Part shown: positions 22,441-35,781 of the stretch, piece after piece
How positions within the stretch are numbered: the stretch's first letter is position 1
How the letters are laid out: every line of letters begins with the position of its first letter
Assembly: GCF_964340395.1 (NCBI RefSeq)
Contig: NC_135550.1
Location: forward strand, 30,460,676 to 30,524,675
DNA length: 64,000 nt
Direction of reading: 5' to 3'
Origin: Glandiceps talaboti
Taxonomy: Eukaryota; Hemichordata; Enteropneusta; Spengelidae
Program-made: the position numbers and the translations under genes
Notes under the pieces: generated by a model
The model's input: only the letters and a program-made list of their open reading frames with translations
Told to the model about the DNA's origin: nothing
Database searches by the model: none

Positions 22441-23114
22441 AGTATATTGAAATGAAATCCATTTGATCACGAGTGATATGAATTTGTGCAGGATGGCAGA
22501 TCAATTTATATATTTCACACCGGCATTTTATGATGGGGTGGGGCGAAGTGGCTCCTGTTGAATATGTATATAAGGGTATGTGCTGCTTCAAGGGTATAAC
22601 ATGTTGGATGGTCTTGTCTGAAATAGGGTGTGCTTTTTGCATTTGTTTTGTCTGGAAATGAGGAAAACGGCTCACATGACTATTAATTCAATTATGATGG
22701 GCCAGACCATCACATTATCAGTTACAAGTTCAGAGCACAATAACTTTTCATTTTTATATGAGAACATCAGTGTAGCATATCGTTAAAAATCTGTTCTTGT
22801 ATGATTGACTTGGTAACTCATAAGTACAGTGTCCATATGCCATACATTTTGAATACATAGTCAAATACTCAGCCATTTACTGTTTTTAGAAATGTGTAGA
22901 TATCCATTGTTTAAGGCTAACCTGTAGTCAGGGTTATAATAGTAATTACACCAATAGTGTTGATACACTTGAGTAGAGCAACTACGCTATTGGTGTATAT
23001 GTCTTATAAATAGTGATTTTTGAGAAAGCTCTTAATCTTCAGAATATGTTGTGGCATCTTCTGGGTGCCTTGTGTTTAGGATGTTCCAAAGGTGTGATAG
23101 AATAGTGAATGCAT

Positions 23115-23540
23115 GTGTTTGTACATTTCAATACTATAATGGAAAGCAAGCTATTGGCAAACTAAGATAAGCCACAAACTTACAAAACTCTTGTTGCAAT
23201 GTTAATGTAATTACATTGATAGTAAGGTGGCATCAGTCAGCTTTCCTCAAGTTGCAGCTCATTCAACTGGCACTTAATACAGTATTTTCACTATCTAGAT
23301 TTATACAAGTGATTTTATCAACATAACCAAGGCACTGCTTTTATCCACTCATGTGATCTACCACATGCAACAACAAGTGTATCTTAGTTTACTGATAGCA
23401 TGCTTTCCATAGTAGTGCCATACATACATCACTGATAAAAGTCAAACACAACAATTTGATAGCAAAATGTGACATTTTATTGCTAGCGGAAACAAGGAAA
23501 AGGATAATGGTGACCATTTGTTTTGAAAACAAAATGAAAT
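23115..23540 (+). repeat. Dispersed repeat, copy 2
   Basis: Counterpart of the segment at 3060-3540 (same orientation): matching blocks around 23124, 23247, 23320 and 23505. Diverged. No ORF. Confidence 0.5.
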
Positions 23541-26154
23541 ATCTATGGAGTGGAGTGAAGTGAAGGCACACAACTAATGGAAAAAAGCAAATGGTTCCTA
23601 CAGATGTGAAAAAAAAATGACTGCAACACTGGACCATGGGAAGCAATTATCAAGAAGTCAATGAAGCTATTTGCTACGGAATATACATTGGATGATGTAC
23701 AGCTAAAGACACCTAACACTTGACGACACACAGTAACAGTTTGTTTAAATTATGTAAACCAAAGCAACCTGAAAAAGGCAGATGCTGAAAAGGAAATTAA
23801 ATAATATACCATAGGACAGTTTGCAATGTAGCACCTTTCTGCTTCCCATGATCCTTTGTTCCAAAATGGCCACCAAACCATTTCTAATGATATACATTGA
23901 GTCAAATACCTACATTGTATTTCTATTAAGTTGGGATAAGCGATTTTTGGCCTTGGTATTCAAGACTCATTAGAACACTAAGCAAGTTGGAAGCCAAAGT
24001 GAATTTCTCACCTTACGAAACAACTAGACAGAACTACAGCAGCACTAAGAGGAAATAAAAGCCAGTATACTGATACATTATTTGAGATGAAAAAATATTA
24101 TGATCTCTCAGACTCTTACATAAAAATGTCCCATAGATAATATACAATAAGTCATAAATGAATTATACTTAAGCTATGACATTGTGTCATCTTGGCTGTC
24201 TCTTATAACAGTTTAATGCTCTGGTTGAAGCAAACATGGCATAATTGTACAAAACCTGCAAGTACTATTGTTCACTTTGTATTTTAAATTACAATTCTGA
24301 CAAATTCTGGCATCATTTTTACTCTCTAAACATATACATAACCCCACCCCCACCCCCCAATTTCTCACTCACTCACATACAAACATAGAGTCAAACAAAC
24401 AAACAAACAAACAAACAGACAGACGCACACATTTTGAACATGTCAGTTTTCACTACGAAAGTGTTACAAGAAACAGCCAAACAATAATACGTCTAAGGGG
24501 ATAAAAATTCCAAGTCAATTTAATTTAGTTGTAAAACTTATATAATTGCTAAAAGCTATGTTCCTCCCATTTAAAAGAAATAGTTATACAACTATAACAT
24601 ATGTGTATACTTAAAACAGCATTAAATAAAAACTCATACAAACCCCAGGAAATTAAATATATGTGCACTTTGAGAGGCAAATTTCTATCTACTTTGGTTT
24701 ACCAGCAACAAAAACAGCTGATTTTGTCTTGTTATACCAATCCATATCTAAAAACTAGGACTCTTCCAAACTTCAATAGACCTGTCTGTTTCCCCAAAAT
24801 AACAACAAGTTAATAATTTTGCATAATTTTGGCAAGTATATGTAATAGTAGTTTGGGGGTGTACAGGTGGGATTAAAATGTCCATTTTTACACAAGCAAC
24901 TGGAGTTATTGTTACAACTTAGATATCAGATGGAATTAGTTGATTCTGTCATAACCAAAGTGTGAAGAGAACAATAATACACAACACACAGATAAAATTT
25001 CTGAGAACACAAATGTCACTATTTTGTGTAACTTACAATGTCTTATTTGGGTTTGATCAGGTCACAAGAAAAAGTTTATGCAGCCACATGTATGTAATGT
25101 CGGTGATGGGGAAAATACAGTTAATTATCTAAAAGTTACAACACCAAAGTAACATGAAAAAATTACCTTGTCACTGATCAATAATTGATTTTCATATCAG
25201 TGAGTCCAAAGTGCTATATATAAAATACTTCATACATACAACCAGTTCTTCTGTGGGTCTTCACCCACAGAATTAATAACAGCAACTAGCCTCGTGACTT
25301 ACTTTACAAAAATCACTTGATCTCAAAATGCCAGCTTTGATCAGAAATGTTTTAGATTTAAACTTGTTTTGTTTATTTCTGTCCCTTTCTCTTATGAATT
25401 TCACACTGAGCTGGCACTTTCTGTTTTCAAAAGTTCAAAGGTCATACAATGCTTTGTCATGATTGTATGCATGTATGTTCCTCTGCATTGGAACAGGCAA
25501 TATCAGGTATTGTCAATTCTATGTGAAGTTGTTCATGTCTTCTTCCCAGAAAAATACAGGCATCATGTTGAGCACTCTAACACACCACACTTTCTCTTTC
25601 AAAACACAAACATCACTTTAATAACAACTGTCTTGTTCCTTCTCACAAACACGGTAAATGCCAACGTTTTGAATTAATTTAAAACAGTATAATAATCCAC
25701 AACTCTATATATGTAACTTTTCTTAGAATTTCTTTTTTCTTTTTCATTTTTTTTTTTGTTAACATGAGGTTCTTTTTTAAAAAAGAAACTGGATTTCCTG
25801 GGAAATTTTACCTGTACTAAAACTTTTCTACGATCACATGTTACACTACACTACTGTAATGTCTACGGTCTACTGTGTTCATATTTCCCTTGAAAATGTA
25901 TCTGAAATGATTATGTACATAATATGTGAGCTGTTTATTTCATCTTTTTTTTTTAAAACATTAGTCAAATGTATAGAACCTTTTGTTAGACACAAGTTCT
26001 TGTAAGGGGAGTAGATATTCAAATTTGTATAGCTCTCCTTTTGTAGACTAACACTATTCTGCATATAATCAACTGACAACAGATAATACTTGGTCAGTTT
26101 GTTTTTTACATAACTCATGGTCTTCAGAATTGTTTATCTTTTTGTTTGCTTAAT
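23541..26154 (-). other. Probable 3' UTR and downstream flank of the neurexin gene
   Basis: This AT-rich segment follows the neurexin stop codon on the minus strand. It lacks long ORFs, and minus-strand AATAAA-like hexamers are present (for example near 23475 and 25930). A 10-bp stem hairpin with a four-base loop lies at 25250-25273 (TTCTGTGGGT/ACCCACAGAA). The true polyadenylation site cannot be decided from sequence. Confidence 0.35.
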
Positions 26155-27038
26155 TCAAACATACCACTCCCTTGAATCTTGTTTTTTCATGAGTGGTTTA
26201 TTAACACTAGCGTCTTTGTCTTTGCCATTGTATAAGGTGCCGTTTGCATTTGGCATGATAACAGTGTTACTGGGAGTGCCATAGCTGTAATTGCGGCTCT
26301 CGTCAATCCTATAGGAACCTTCATTGCGATTTCTGTATTTGTAGATAGCATAGAGTAATATAAGTACAGCTATACAGACAGCAGCCACTATTCCTACCAC
26401 CATAGCAGTTTTGCCCATACCTCCACTGGATGACATTGGTCCTGCTATTGCACCATCTGTGTTTGCTTCTGGTAATGCACTTGTCATGTCTGGTTTCATT
26501 GGTTCTGTCTCGGCCATTGGTGGTTTGGACATTTTGGGTGTCACCATTGCCGGTTTGGTAGTTATATCTTTTTCACCACTCATTTCTGTTTTCATTGTAG
26601 ATTCAGCTTCTGGAACTGGTGGTTGTGTTTTGACTGGTGTCATTACTTGTTTGATGGTAGTTTCCACACCTGGCTCTGGTAAAGGAGCTTCAGTTGTTCT
26701 GGTGGTTGATTTCACAGGCATAGTTGTGGTTTTTATTTCTGGCACTACGATTTCCGTTTCATTGTCTCCTGATCCAGACATCTCAGTATTGCAATCCTCA
26801 TCATCTGGTCCATCACACATGCCTGATCCCTCTGGTTCTACAGGTTCAGGTGTTGACTCTGGCATCATTGGAGTTGTGATAACAGGAGCGGGCTGAATGG
26901 TAGGTTTTGCTGTACTCATCATGGTGGTAATTCTGGGTGTGGTAGTCATGACAACAGCTTTGGTGGTTACAGAAGGAGTTGTTGTTAATACTGTGGCAGT
27001 AGTTGTTGGAGGTTTGACTGGTTTTGGTGTTCTTTCAT
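26155..27038 (-). CDS. Neurexin exon 18: stalk, second Cys-loop, TM and cytoplasmic tail
   Basis: Phase 1 start after TTGTTTACAG, stop TGA at 26155-26157. It encodes a Thr/Pro-rich region, a second acidic Cys-loop ([11 protein letters not shown], 26791-26817), about 130 more stalk residues, the TM helix ([20 protein letters not shown]), the stop-transfer [18 protein letters not shown] and the C-terminal REWYV for PDZ proteins such as CASK or Mint. Confidence 0.95.
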
Positions 27039-27970
27039 CTGTAAACAAACAAAATGTACATGTCAAGGATGAGAGAAGCATTGAGTGTCTGTCGCCTCCC
27101 TCCCTCCCTGTCTGTCTGTATATGTGTATGTATGTATGTATGTATGTATGTATGTATATGTGTATGTATGTATGTATGTATGTATGTCTGTATATGTGTA
27201 TGTATGTATGTATGTATGTATGTATGTATGTATGTATGTATGTATGTATGTATGTATGTGTGTGTGTATGTATGTATGTATGTATGTCTGTATATGTGTA
27301 TGTATGTATGTATGTATGTATGTATGTATGTATGTATGTATGTATGTATGTATGTATGTATGTGTGTATGTATGTATGTGTGTGTGAATGTATGTATGTA
27401 TGTATGTCTGTATATGTGTATGTATGTATGTATGTATGTATGTATGTATGTATGTATGTATGTATGTATGTATGTATGTGTGTATGTATGTGTGTATGTA
27501 TGTATGTGTGTGTGAATGTATGTATGTATGTATGTATGTATGTATGTATGTGTGTATGTATGTGTGTGTGAATGTATGTATGTATGTATGTATGTCTGTC
27601 TGTATATGTGTATGTATGTATGTATGTATGTATGTATGTATGTATGTATGTATGTGTGTGTGAATGTATGTATGTATGTATGTATGTCTGTATATGTGTA
27701 TGTATGTATGTATGTATGTATGTATGTACGTACGTACGTACGTATGTATGTATGTATGTATGTCTCTGTATATGTGTATGTATGTATGTATGTATGTATG
27801 TATGTATGTCTGTCTGTATATGTGTATGTATGTATGTATGTATGTATGTATGTATGTATGTATGTATGTATGTATGTCTGTCTGTATATGTGTATGTATG
27901 TATGTATGTATGTATGTATGTATGTATGTATGTATGTATGTCTGTCTGTCTGTCTGTCTGTCTGTATGTA

Positions 27971-28023
<53 letters not shown>

Positions 28024-31000
28024 ATGTGTTTATGTATGTGTGTGTGTGTGCAATGCAAGTATTGTGTGATATCAGTGGTAACGGTAAATGAGTACAAAAA
28101 CTTGTATGCATGTTATTTGGATTGAATCCCCACATGGGTGGGGCTGAGGGAAGCACAGATCATTACAAAAACTGACCTCCTGAGCCATCGCAATCATCTT
28201 CATCATCACCATCACAACCTGATCCTGGTTCTGGTTCAATGTAGATGTCGTCATCTGTAGGCGTTGGCTCCATTGGATCTGTTACTCTACCAGACTGTGG
28301 AAAACAATGAAATCAGTATATTGTCATCAAAGTCAGATTCACAATGCACACATCATCCTGTGTGTCAACTACATTGGTTAGAAACTTCTTAAAAAAGACC
28401 ACTATGGTGAGAAACCGTGTACTCATTTCCTGTACAACAGATTTGAAGACACTGTTATTCTAGAGTCTGATTGGAACACCTCCATATCTTTATGATAAAG
28501 GCAACTTTTGAATCCTGTCTATAATTTCCATTCATCTATCAAAGTTTAACACATTTTGTTTTCATCTCTAATAGTTTAAATAATTACTCTTTTGAAGTTT
28601 TTCAAAGTTCACGTTGAATTAATTCATTCGTTTTCTTGCTAAGTGTACAGAATGACTAATTGTTCTGAGTGATGGTATGTTTATATACATGCAATGACAT
28701 TACATTACATTTTATCAAATTCTTATACACTACTACCATTACAACCTCACAGCAATATCACACACACAATTTGAACACTCTACCCTTGGCTTACAGATAA
28801 TACTATGATATTAGACACTGTTGTGGGTGAAGTCAATTCATAGGGCTACATCTGTACACAATTTTCCCTTCTATTGCAATCTTTAATTCACAGATGACTG
28901 ACGCTATGCAGGACTATCATTTTTTTATTTCAAAAGATAGAGTTTAACTACATTTTCACCCTTTTTAATCAGATGTTATGAAACTGCATTGCAGATAGCA
29001 ACACTATCGGTCAAAACTGCACCAAATTGCAACAATGTGGGAAGCTGTGAAATGGTATCACAGATTACAAAAAATGTAGCTGTACAACTCCATCAAAGTG
29101 CAACGCTCTGTAGCAGTGAAACTGCATCACAGACAGTAACACTGGAGCTGTGAAACAACATCAAACAACACTGCAGCTGTGAAACAGCATCACAGATGGC
29201 AACACAACAGTTATGAAACTGCATCAGACTTCAACACTGCAGTTATGAAACTGCATCACAGATTGCAACAGTGTGTACAGCTGTGTATTAAACTTCATCA
29301 GACAGCAATGCAACTATCACGAAAAAATGATTTCAATTTCTATGATCTGTAGTTGTGTATTAAACTGCATCACACACTACAATACTGCGTGTGGCCATGT
29401 AACTGTCACAGACTGCAATGTTATTTGTAGTGTAATAGCTACATCAAATTGCAACACTGACAAGCTGTATAACTGCATCAAAGACTGCAACACTATCTGC
29501 AGCTGTGATACTGCATCAAATTGCAACACTGACGGAAGCTGTAAAACTGCATCATAGACTCAAATGCTGTCTGTAGCTATGTAACTGTTGTGACACTGCG
29601 CAATTGTAATGAAGACATGATGAAAACATGGCTTGTTTTCCAGTATAGAAATATATCATAAGCTTTGATCTCAATTACGAGTCAGAAAAGAATAATTTAG
29701 AGTATTTTTATCTTATTTAGTTTTCCATAAAGTATGCAATGCGATGAAGATGTGGCTGAATTATTTTTGTAACGTGATTTGAGTTTCTGTATATTTTGCA
29801 ATAGTCAAGGTACAATCTGACATTCATCATTCAGGAGTTTTAAAGAAATAAGTCATTAGTTTGTAATATTCACACCATTTCTTAACTGTGCAACTTTGGA
29901 AGACAATCCTGTAGACCAGGTAGAATATGTTTTTATTTAATGATACAGTGACCATGTAAGTGACAGAAGGCTGAACAAGTGCAGAAGTAAGCATGCTGTT
30001 CAGGTAAAGCTAGAGAAAAGACAGAAATAGAGACAAGTTGCCAGAAGCTGTGTATCAAGTGATAAACAAATGTACATATGTCAGTATGGAGTACAACTAT
30101 CCACAGAAAGTAGGGGTAGTTAACTGTGGTTGGATATCTAGCATATACATACAGCAGCTGTTCAAGTGGTGGCGATGCCAAGAAATAATTATGTGAAGAC
30201 TAGCCAAGCTAGACTATTTAGGACAAGCCAGCCAAGTCAAACAAAGCCAAGCTAAGCCAAGCCAAGCCAAGTGAAGTCATGAAAAATCAGCAAAAGCAAG
30301 GATATGTGAAATCAAGCAAAGCCATACACAGCCATGGCAGGTAATTGCATCAAACAATCCATGCTACAAAGTAAGAACAGCTCATCCATGTATTGTAGGG
30401 GTATATAAAGCTACCTTTGGGTCAGAAGTTGAAGTAGAGTTAAGACTAGTTATTGTAGCAGTAGTAGTAGTAGTGTCAGCTGCAGGGAGGGTTGCTGTAT
30501 CAGTGGAGGGACTGGAGCTTACTTCTGGCTGCAGGGTGGTAAGATATGGTTTTAGACATATTAGAAATCATTCTGTAATATGGCATCAAAATACGCTGCT
30601 GATAATATTGAAAGGGTAAAGATGAAAAAAACTCATGCAGAGCTGAAATTATCAATAACGGTACAAACTGGAAAGCAAGATGTATGACAAAATAGAATAG
30701 ACAACATAGATGATTTAAGATTCTTTTACATGTCACTTGGAGACATAAATTTGAGCTTGCAGTTATTTATATCTGTACTGCCCTCGTGTGGTAGAAAGAG
30801 GGTTAGTACGTGAAAAATTATATGCAGTTAATTCTTGAGTTTTTCTGTATAAAGTTGTTTTGTAGTTATTGTATAGTTAGTAATGGCACCAGCTTTGATC
30901 TCACCCATGACCGTCATTTTTTACTGTAGCTAAAGACAATGGTTATTTAATGCTGTCATGACACTAATAACTACATTTTTAATATATGGATGTTGCACTA

Positions 31001-34000
31001 CAAGCTATGGTTATTTACTGTAATGACACTAATAACTACATTTTTAATGTTGGACTACAAGCTATGATTATTTAATGCTGTCATGACACTAATAACTACA
31101 TTTTTAATATATGGATGTTGGACTACAAGCTATGGTTATTTACCATCATGACACTAATAACTACATTTTTCATAATGTGGATTTGGACAAAAGCTATGAC
31201 TTTTACTTTCATGAAACTATTAACTACATTATGTGGATGTGTTTTTGTTTCTGCAACTCAATGACACATGACATCAATGATTATTTTATGATGAAACTAA
31301 AGCCTTCAGTTGTAATATGTTGTCTACAACATGATCAGCTGGTCTAGCGGTTTTTAATTTTACAGCTGGTTAGCCTATTACTACGGTTAATTTGATGACA
31401 GAATCAGTTAGTAATATTACCTTTGTTGGTTGTTTTATAGTGGTTGTAGTGTTAGTCTGTGTAGTTGTATCTATTTTCGTTGGTTGGTTTGTGGTTGCAT
31501 TATAAGAGTTTATTGTTATTTCTCTGTGTATCGGTTGTTTTGTTATGTTTGTATTGTTTATATGAATAGTTGTTTTAATATCTGTCGGTTGGTTTGTCAT
31601 GTTTGTGTCGCTGGGTTGATTAGTTGTTTTAATGTGTGTTGGTTGGTTTGTCATGTTTGTGCTGCTGGGTTGGTTAGTTGTTTTAATGTGTGTTGGTTGG
31701 TTTGTCATGTTTGTGCTGCTGGGTTGGTTAGTTGTTTTAATGTGTGTTGGTTGGTTTGTCATGTTTGTGTCGCTGGGTTGGTTAGTTGTTTTACTGTCTG
31801 TTGGTTGGTTTGTCATGTTTGTGCTGCTGGGTTGGTTAGTTGTTTTAATGTGTGTTGGTTGGTTTGTCATGTTTGTGTCGCTGGGTTGGTTAGTTGTTTC
31901 AATGTGTGTTGGTTGGTTTGTCATGTTTGTGTCGCTGGGTTGGTTAGTTGTTTTAATGTGTGTTGGTTGGTTTGTCATGTTTGTGTCGCTGGGTTGGTTA
32001 GTTGTTTCAATGTGTGTTGGTTGGTTTGTCATGTTTGTGTCACTGGGTTGGTTAGTTGTTTTAAAGTGTGTTGGTTGGTTTGTCATGTTTGTGTCGCTGG
32101 GTTGATTAGTTGTTTTAATGTGTGTTGGTCTTGTGGTGCTTGTATGGTTAGTTGAAATAGTTGTTTTATTGTATGTTGGTTGTCCTTTGGTGGTGGTATT
32201 GTTAGTGCCAATATGTATATTTCTCTCTGTTGGTTGTTTTGTACTTGTAGTGTTAGTGCTGGAGGTAATTTTTGTGACTGTTGGTTGTTTTGTCGTGGTT
32301 CTATTGTTAGTGTGGGTACTTGTTTGAATGTTCATTTGTCTTGTGGTGGTGGTAGTAGTGGTGGTATTGTGAGTACTGCCTGTTGTCTGTTTGTCAGTCA
32401 GTTGTCTATTTGTGGTTGTATTGTTGGTGTGGATAGCATTGATTTCTGTCGGTTGTTTTATGGTGGTGTTTAGGTTAGTGGTCATAGATGCTTTGGTGGT
32501 CTTGGTTTTGATAGATGTCAGTTCTTGCTGTGGTTACAAACATTGAAGGGAACACAACAGAGGGAAAGGTTAGGGATAAATATGAACATTACTACATGTA
32601 TATCAAATGAAGCACAAATAAAACTTAATAGGAATTTACAGAAATGAAAACTGAAAATAAAAAACCCCAAAAAAGTCGACACCACAGCTATAAGAGTAGG
32701 AAGAGAATCAGAGAAAGGCTAACCTTCGTAGTAATAACACGTTCTGTGGTTGGTTTGACACTGGAAGTTGGTAGAGCAGATGGGCTTTTAAGCTGGGTTA
32801 AAACAACAGAACACAGAACACAGATCACAATAACAGACAGGATAGAATGCACACTGATTTCTTATCTGTGTGTATTTTACTATGTACTGAACTAGTCACT
32901 GCTATATCAACTATTATTTATGGCTATATATCACAAGCTGGGCAAGCTGTTAGTCGCTGCACTGTCATTTTTTATATGTTTTTATGTACTGCAAGTTACA
33001 GCTTTGCAAACTAAATCTATTAGTATATTGCAAGCTATGATGACAGGTAGTGGCTGCATTGCCATTTTTTTTGGTTTATTTTACTACACAATGCATTAGT
33101 CACAGCTATATCAACTATCAACTATCACTGCTACACAAAATGACTTTTTATTAGCTAAGTTAGCGGTTAGTTAATGCTATGAGCTACGTTAGCTGTTAGT
33201 GTATTAGCTAAGTTAGCAGTTAGTAAATGTTATGACCTACGTTAGCCGTCAGTTAATGTCAAACAAATCAGTTTGCTCTTTTCTTTCACTGATAAAGCTG
33301 ATTGACAAAAGTGATATCCTATAGCCCTGATATTACACATTGTGTTCTGGCTTTTGTAAATTTCAGAGTCAGAATCTGTGTAACGTCAAGGCTAAGACTT
33401 ATATCTTGGGAGAGCAAAATGTCATTTGGTATGACATGGTGGTCCAAGTCATCCAGATGAAAGCTGTAAATTTATATTTTGAAACTCAAGTTGACTTGAA
33501 ATAGTGTACCTCTGTGAATTTGTTTGATTTGTAGCAAAAACTGATTAGTTCTAATCTTAAAACCAAGTTCTAAATGCTCATTTTTTGATGGGAAAATCGA
33601 TATATTTAACTGATCAATAACCAATTGCTGGAATATACCACTCAATATTGTTGTTTTTCTCACTCTGTGAAATCTATCATCATGGTGTTTCAAATCATGA
33701 ACATTAGAACTAGTCTGTAAGGTACATCGCGACAGGGCGCCTTCACACATTGGTGAGGGTGGCATGACATGACGTATCTTACAGTCGACATTAGAACTAG
33801 TCTGTAAGGTATGTCATGACAGGGCGCCCTCACACATTGGTGAGAGGAGGTCGGTGAGGGCGGAATGACATGATGTATCTTACAGTCTACATTAGAACTT
33901 GACTTATCAAAAACATGCTGTTACATGACTAGCATTTTACAATACACCACTATTCCAAAGTACCACAATTCTCCCCAGACAATTCTACGGTACATAGGAT

Positions 34001-35516
34001 CAACAACAGATGTCTTTGAATTTGCATGACAATGTGATTTGTGCTATGCAAATTCTTGGATTCAACCATTATTTTCTGGGGAGAACAGCTGCATAAGTTA
34101 GTGTTTGTGTTAGTGTTTCATTTGCTAACTACACCCACGCACAGCTAGAAAAGAATAAAATAGTTGTTTGTATTTAGATCAACTACCTCTGTTGTCATTT
34201 TTGTGCTTTGCGTTACAACAGTGCTGGCTGTAGATGTAGGCTGCATTGTGGAGGTAGGTGAGCTAGTCAGACTGGTTGTAGGCTATGATATAAAGAGAAA
34301 GAAAAGAGAAAAAAAGAAAAGAAAATACAAGAAGCAAGACAGTAAGCACACCTTCAGGAAACCACAGTGCAACAAAGCTTGACAGTTCATTGGCATACGG
34401 TTTTTCAAACATTGAAGCATAAACTGTATAAAAAATTAGCAACAATATTCAGCATTTTTGGAAATATTTTTGCACACAGACAAAAAAGTTACAATATGAG
34501 GGACAATATAGCATGAGGTCTTTAAGAAGGAGGATTAGTACCTTGATGAAGTTAGTTGTTAGTACTGTGGTTTCAGCATTGGAGGTGAAGGTAGGTACAG
34601 AGGTTGAAGTTGTAAGTTTTGTAGATGTCTGCTGAGGTGTAGAAATTAGTAAAGGCTGAAAGAAACAAGTAGTAGTCATAGTAAGGTGAGTATAGAACAT
34701 TTGGTAGGTTAACACCCCTATTGTCTGTTAAATGGTCTGGTCCAAGGCATTTAATGGTTGGGTCATCCAAAGTTTGGACTTATCTTAGGGATACATTAAA
34801 GAGATAGAAAGATTAAAACCATTGTAACTTGTAAGTAAAGAAATCTGGGTGAGTTAACACCCCTGATTTCAGGTTAAATCGGCTGGTCCAAGATGTATTA
34901 CAATAGGGTCATTCCAAAGTTTGACAAATCTTGGGGGAAGTTAAGATGAAAGTAATAGAGTGTACAAGAGTAGTTTGTCAGAATGAAATAGAGAAATGAG
35001 AAAGAAGTAGGGTTGAGAGAGACAAAATATGTGGCATTCTCACTTTAGTCAGTTACAGGAACATGGAAGTTTTCCTTAATGGGTAACAAAATACAACAAT
35101 GACAGATTTCCTACACTTTAATCTCTCAAGCTATCATTTTTCCTTACACCATACATCTTGTTTCAACAAAGCTGCTTTCTTCTTTACCAATAATTTCCAA
35201 TAGATGGTGTCTGAGATGATCTGATCTGGATCACTGTTTTAACTAACTATATCAATCCAGCATATTGTGGTTGTTGATTCAATACAACATCACTCAAATC
35301 ACTAACCACAGCCAAAGAGACATTCACACCAACTCTTTCTCTGTTGCATAACCATTGCATGTCGGAAACCATGTGTATAGTCAAACATTTACTTTCTGGG
35401 ATGTCAAACATTTACTTTCTGGTATCCTATAGTCATCATTTGTTGAGGGCTGTATATGATGTTCATGGTTTAAATATAACATAAATAACCATAAACAATT
35501 GATATATACAGCAATA

Positions 35517-35561
<45 letters not shown>

Positions 35562-35668
35562 TACATACATACATACATACACACATACACATACATTCAT
35601 GTATACATACATACACTTACATACATACATACACATACACACATACATTCATGTATACATACATACAC

Positions 35669-35699
<31 letters not shown>

Positions 35700-35726
35700 C
35701 ATACATACATACATACATACACACAC

Positions 35727-35781
<55 letters not shown>

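Noticed and set aside
24601-25677. Small plus-strand ORFs of 70-102 codons downstream of neurexin
   Set aside because: No domain, no splice context and ordinary AT-rich composition.
26411-26896. 161-residue hydrophobic plus-strand frame
   Set aside because: Antisense shadow of the last neurexin exon.
27035-28156. 373-residue His/Thr/Ile/Tyr frame and many Met-Tyr-Val-Cys frames
   Set aside because: Tetranucleotide TATG repeat reads open in all frames. The real content is an intron between neurexin exons 17 and 18.
31430-32155. 241-residue plus-strand frame rich in CWLVCHVC repeats
   Set aside because: Antisense of the neurexin repeat exon. Splice sites and domain context support the minus strand.
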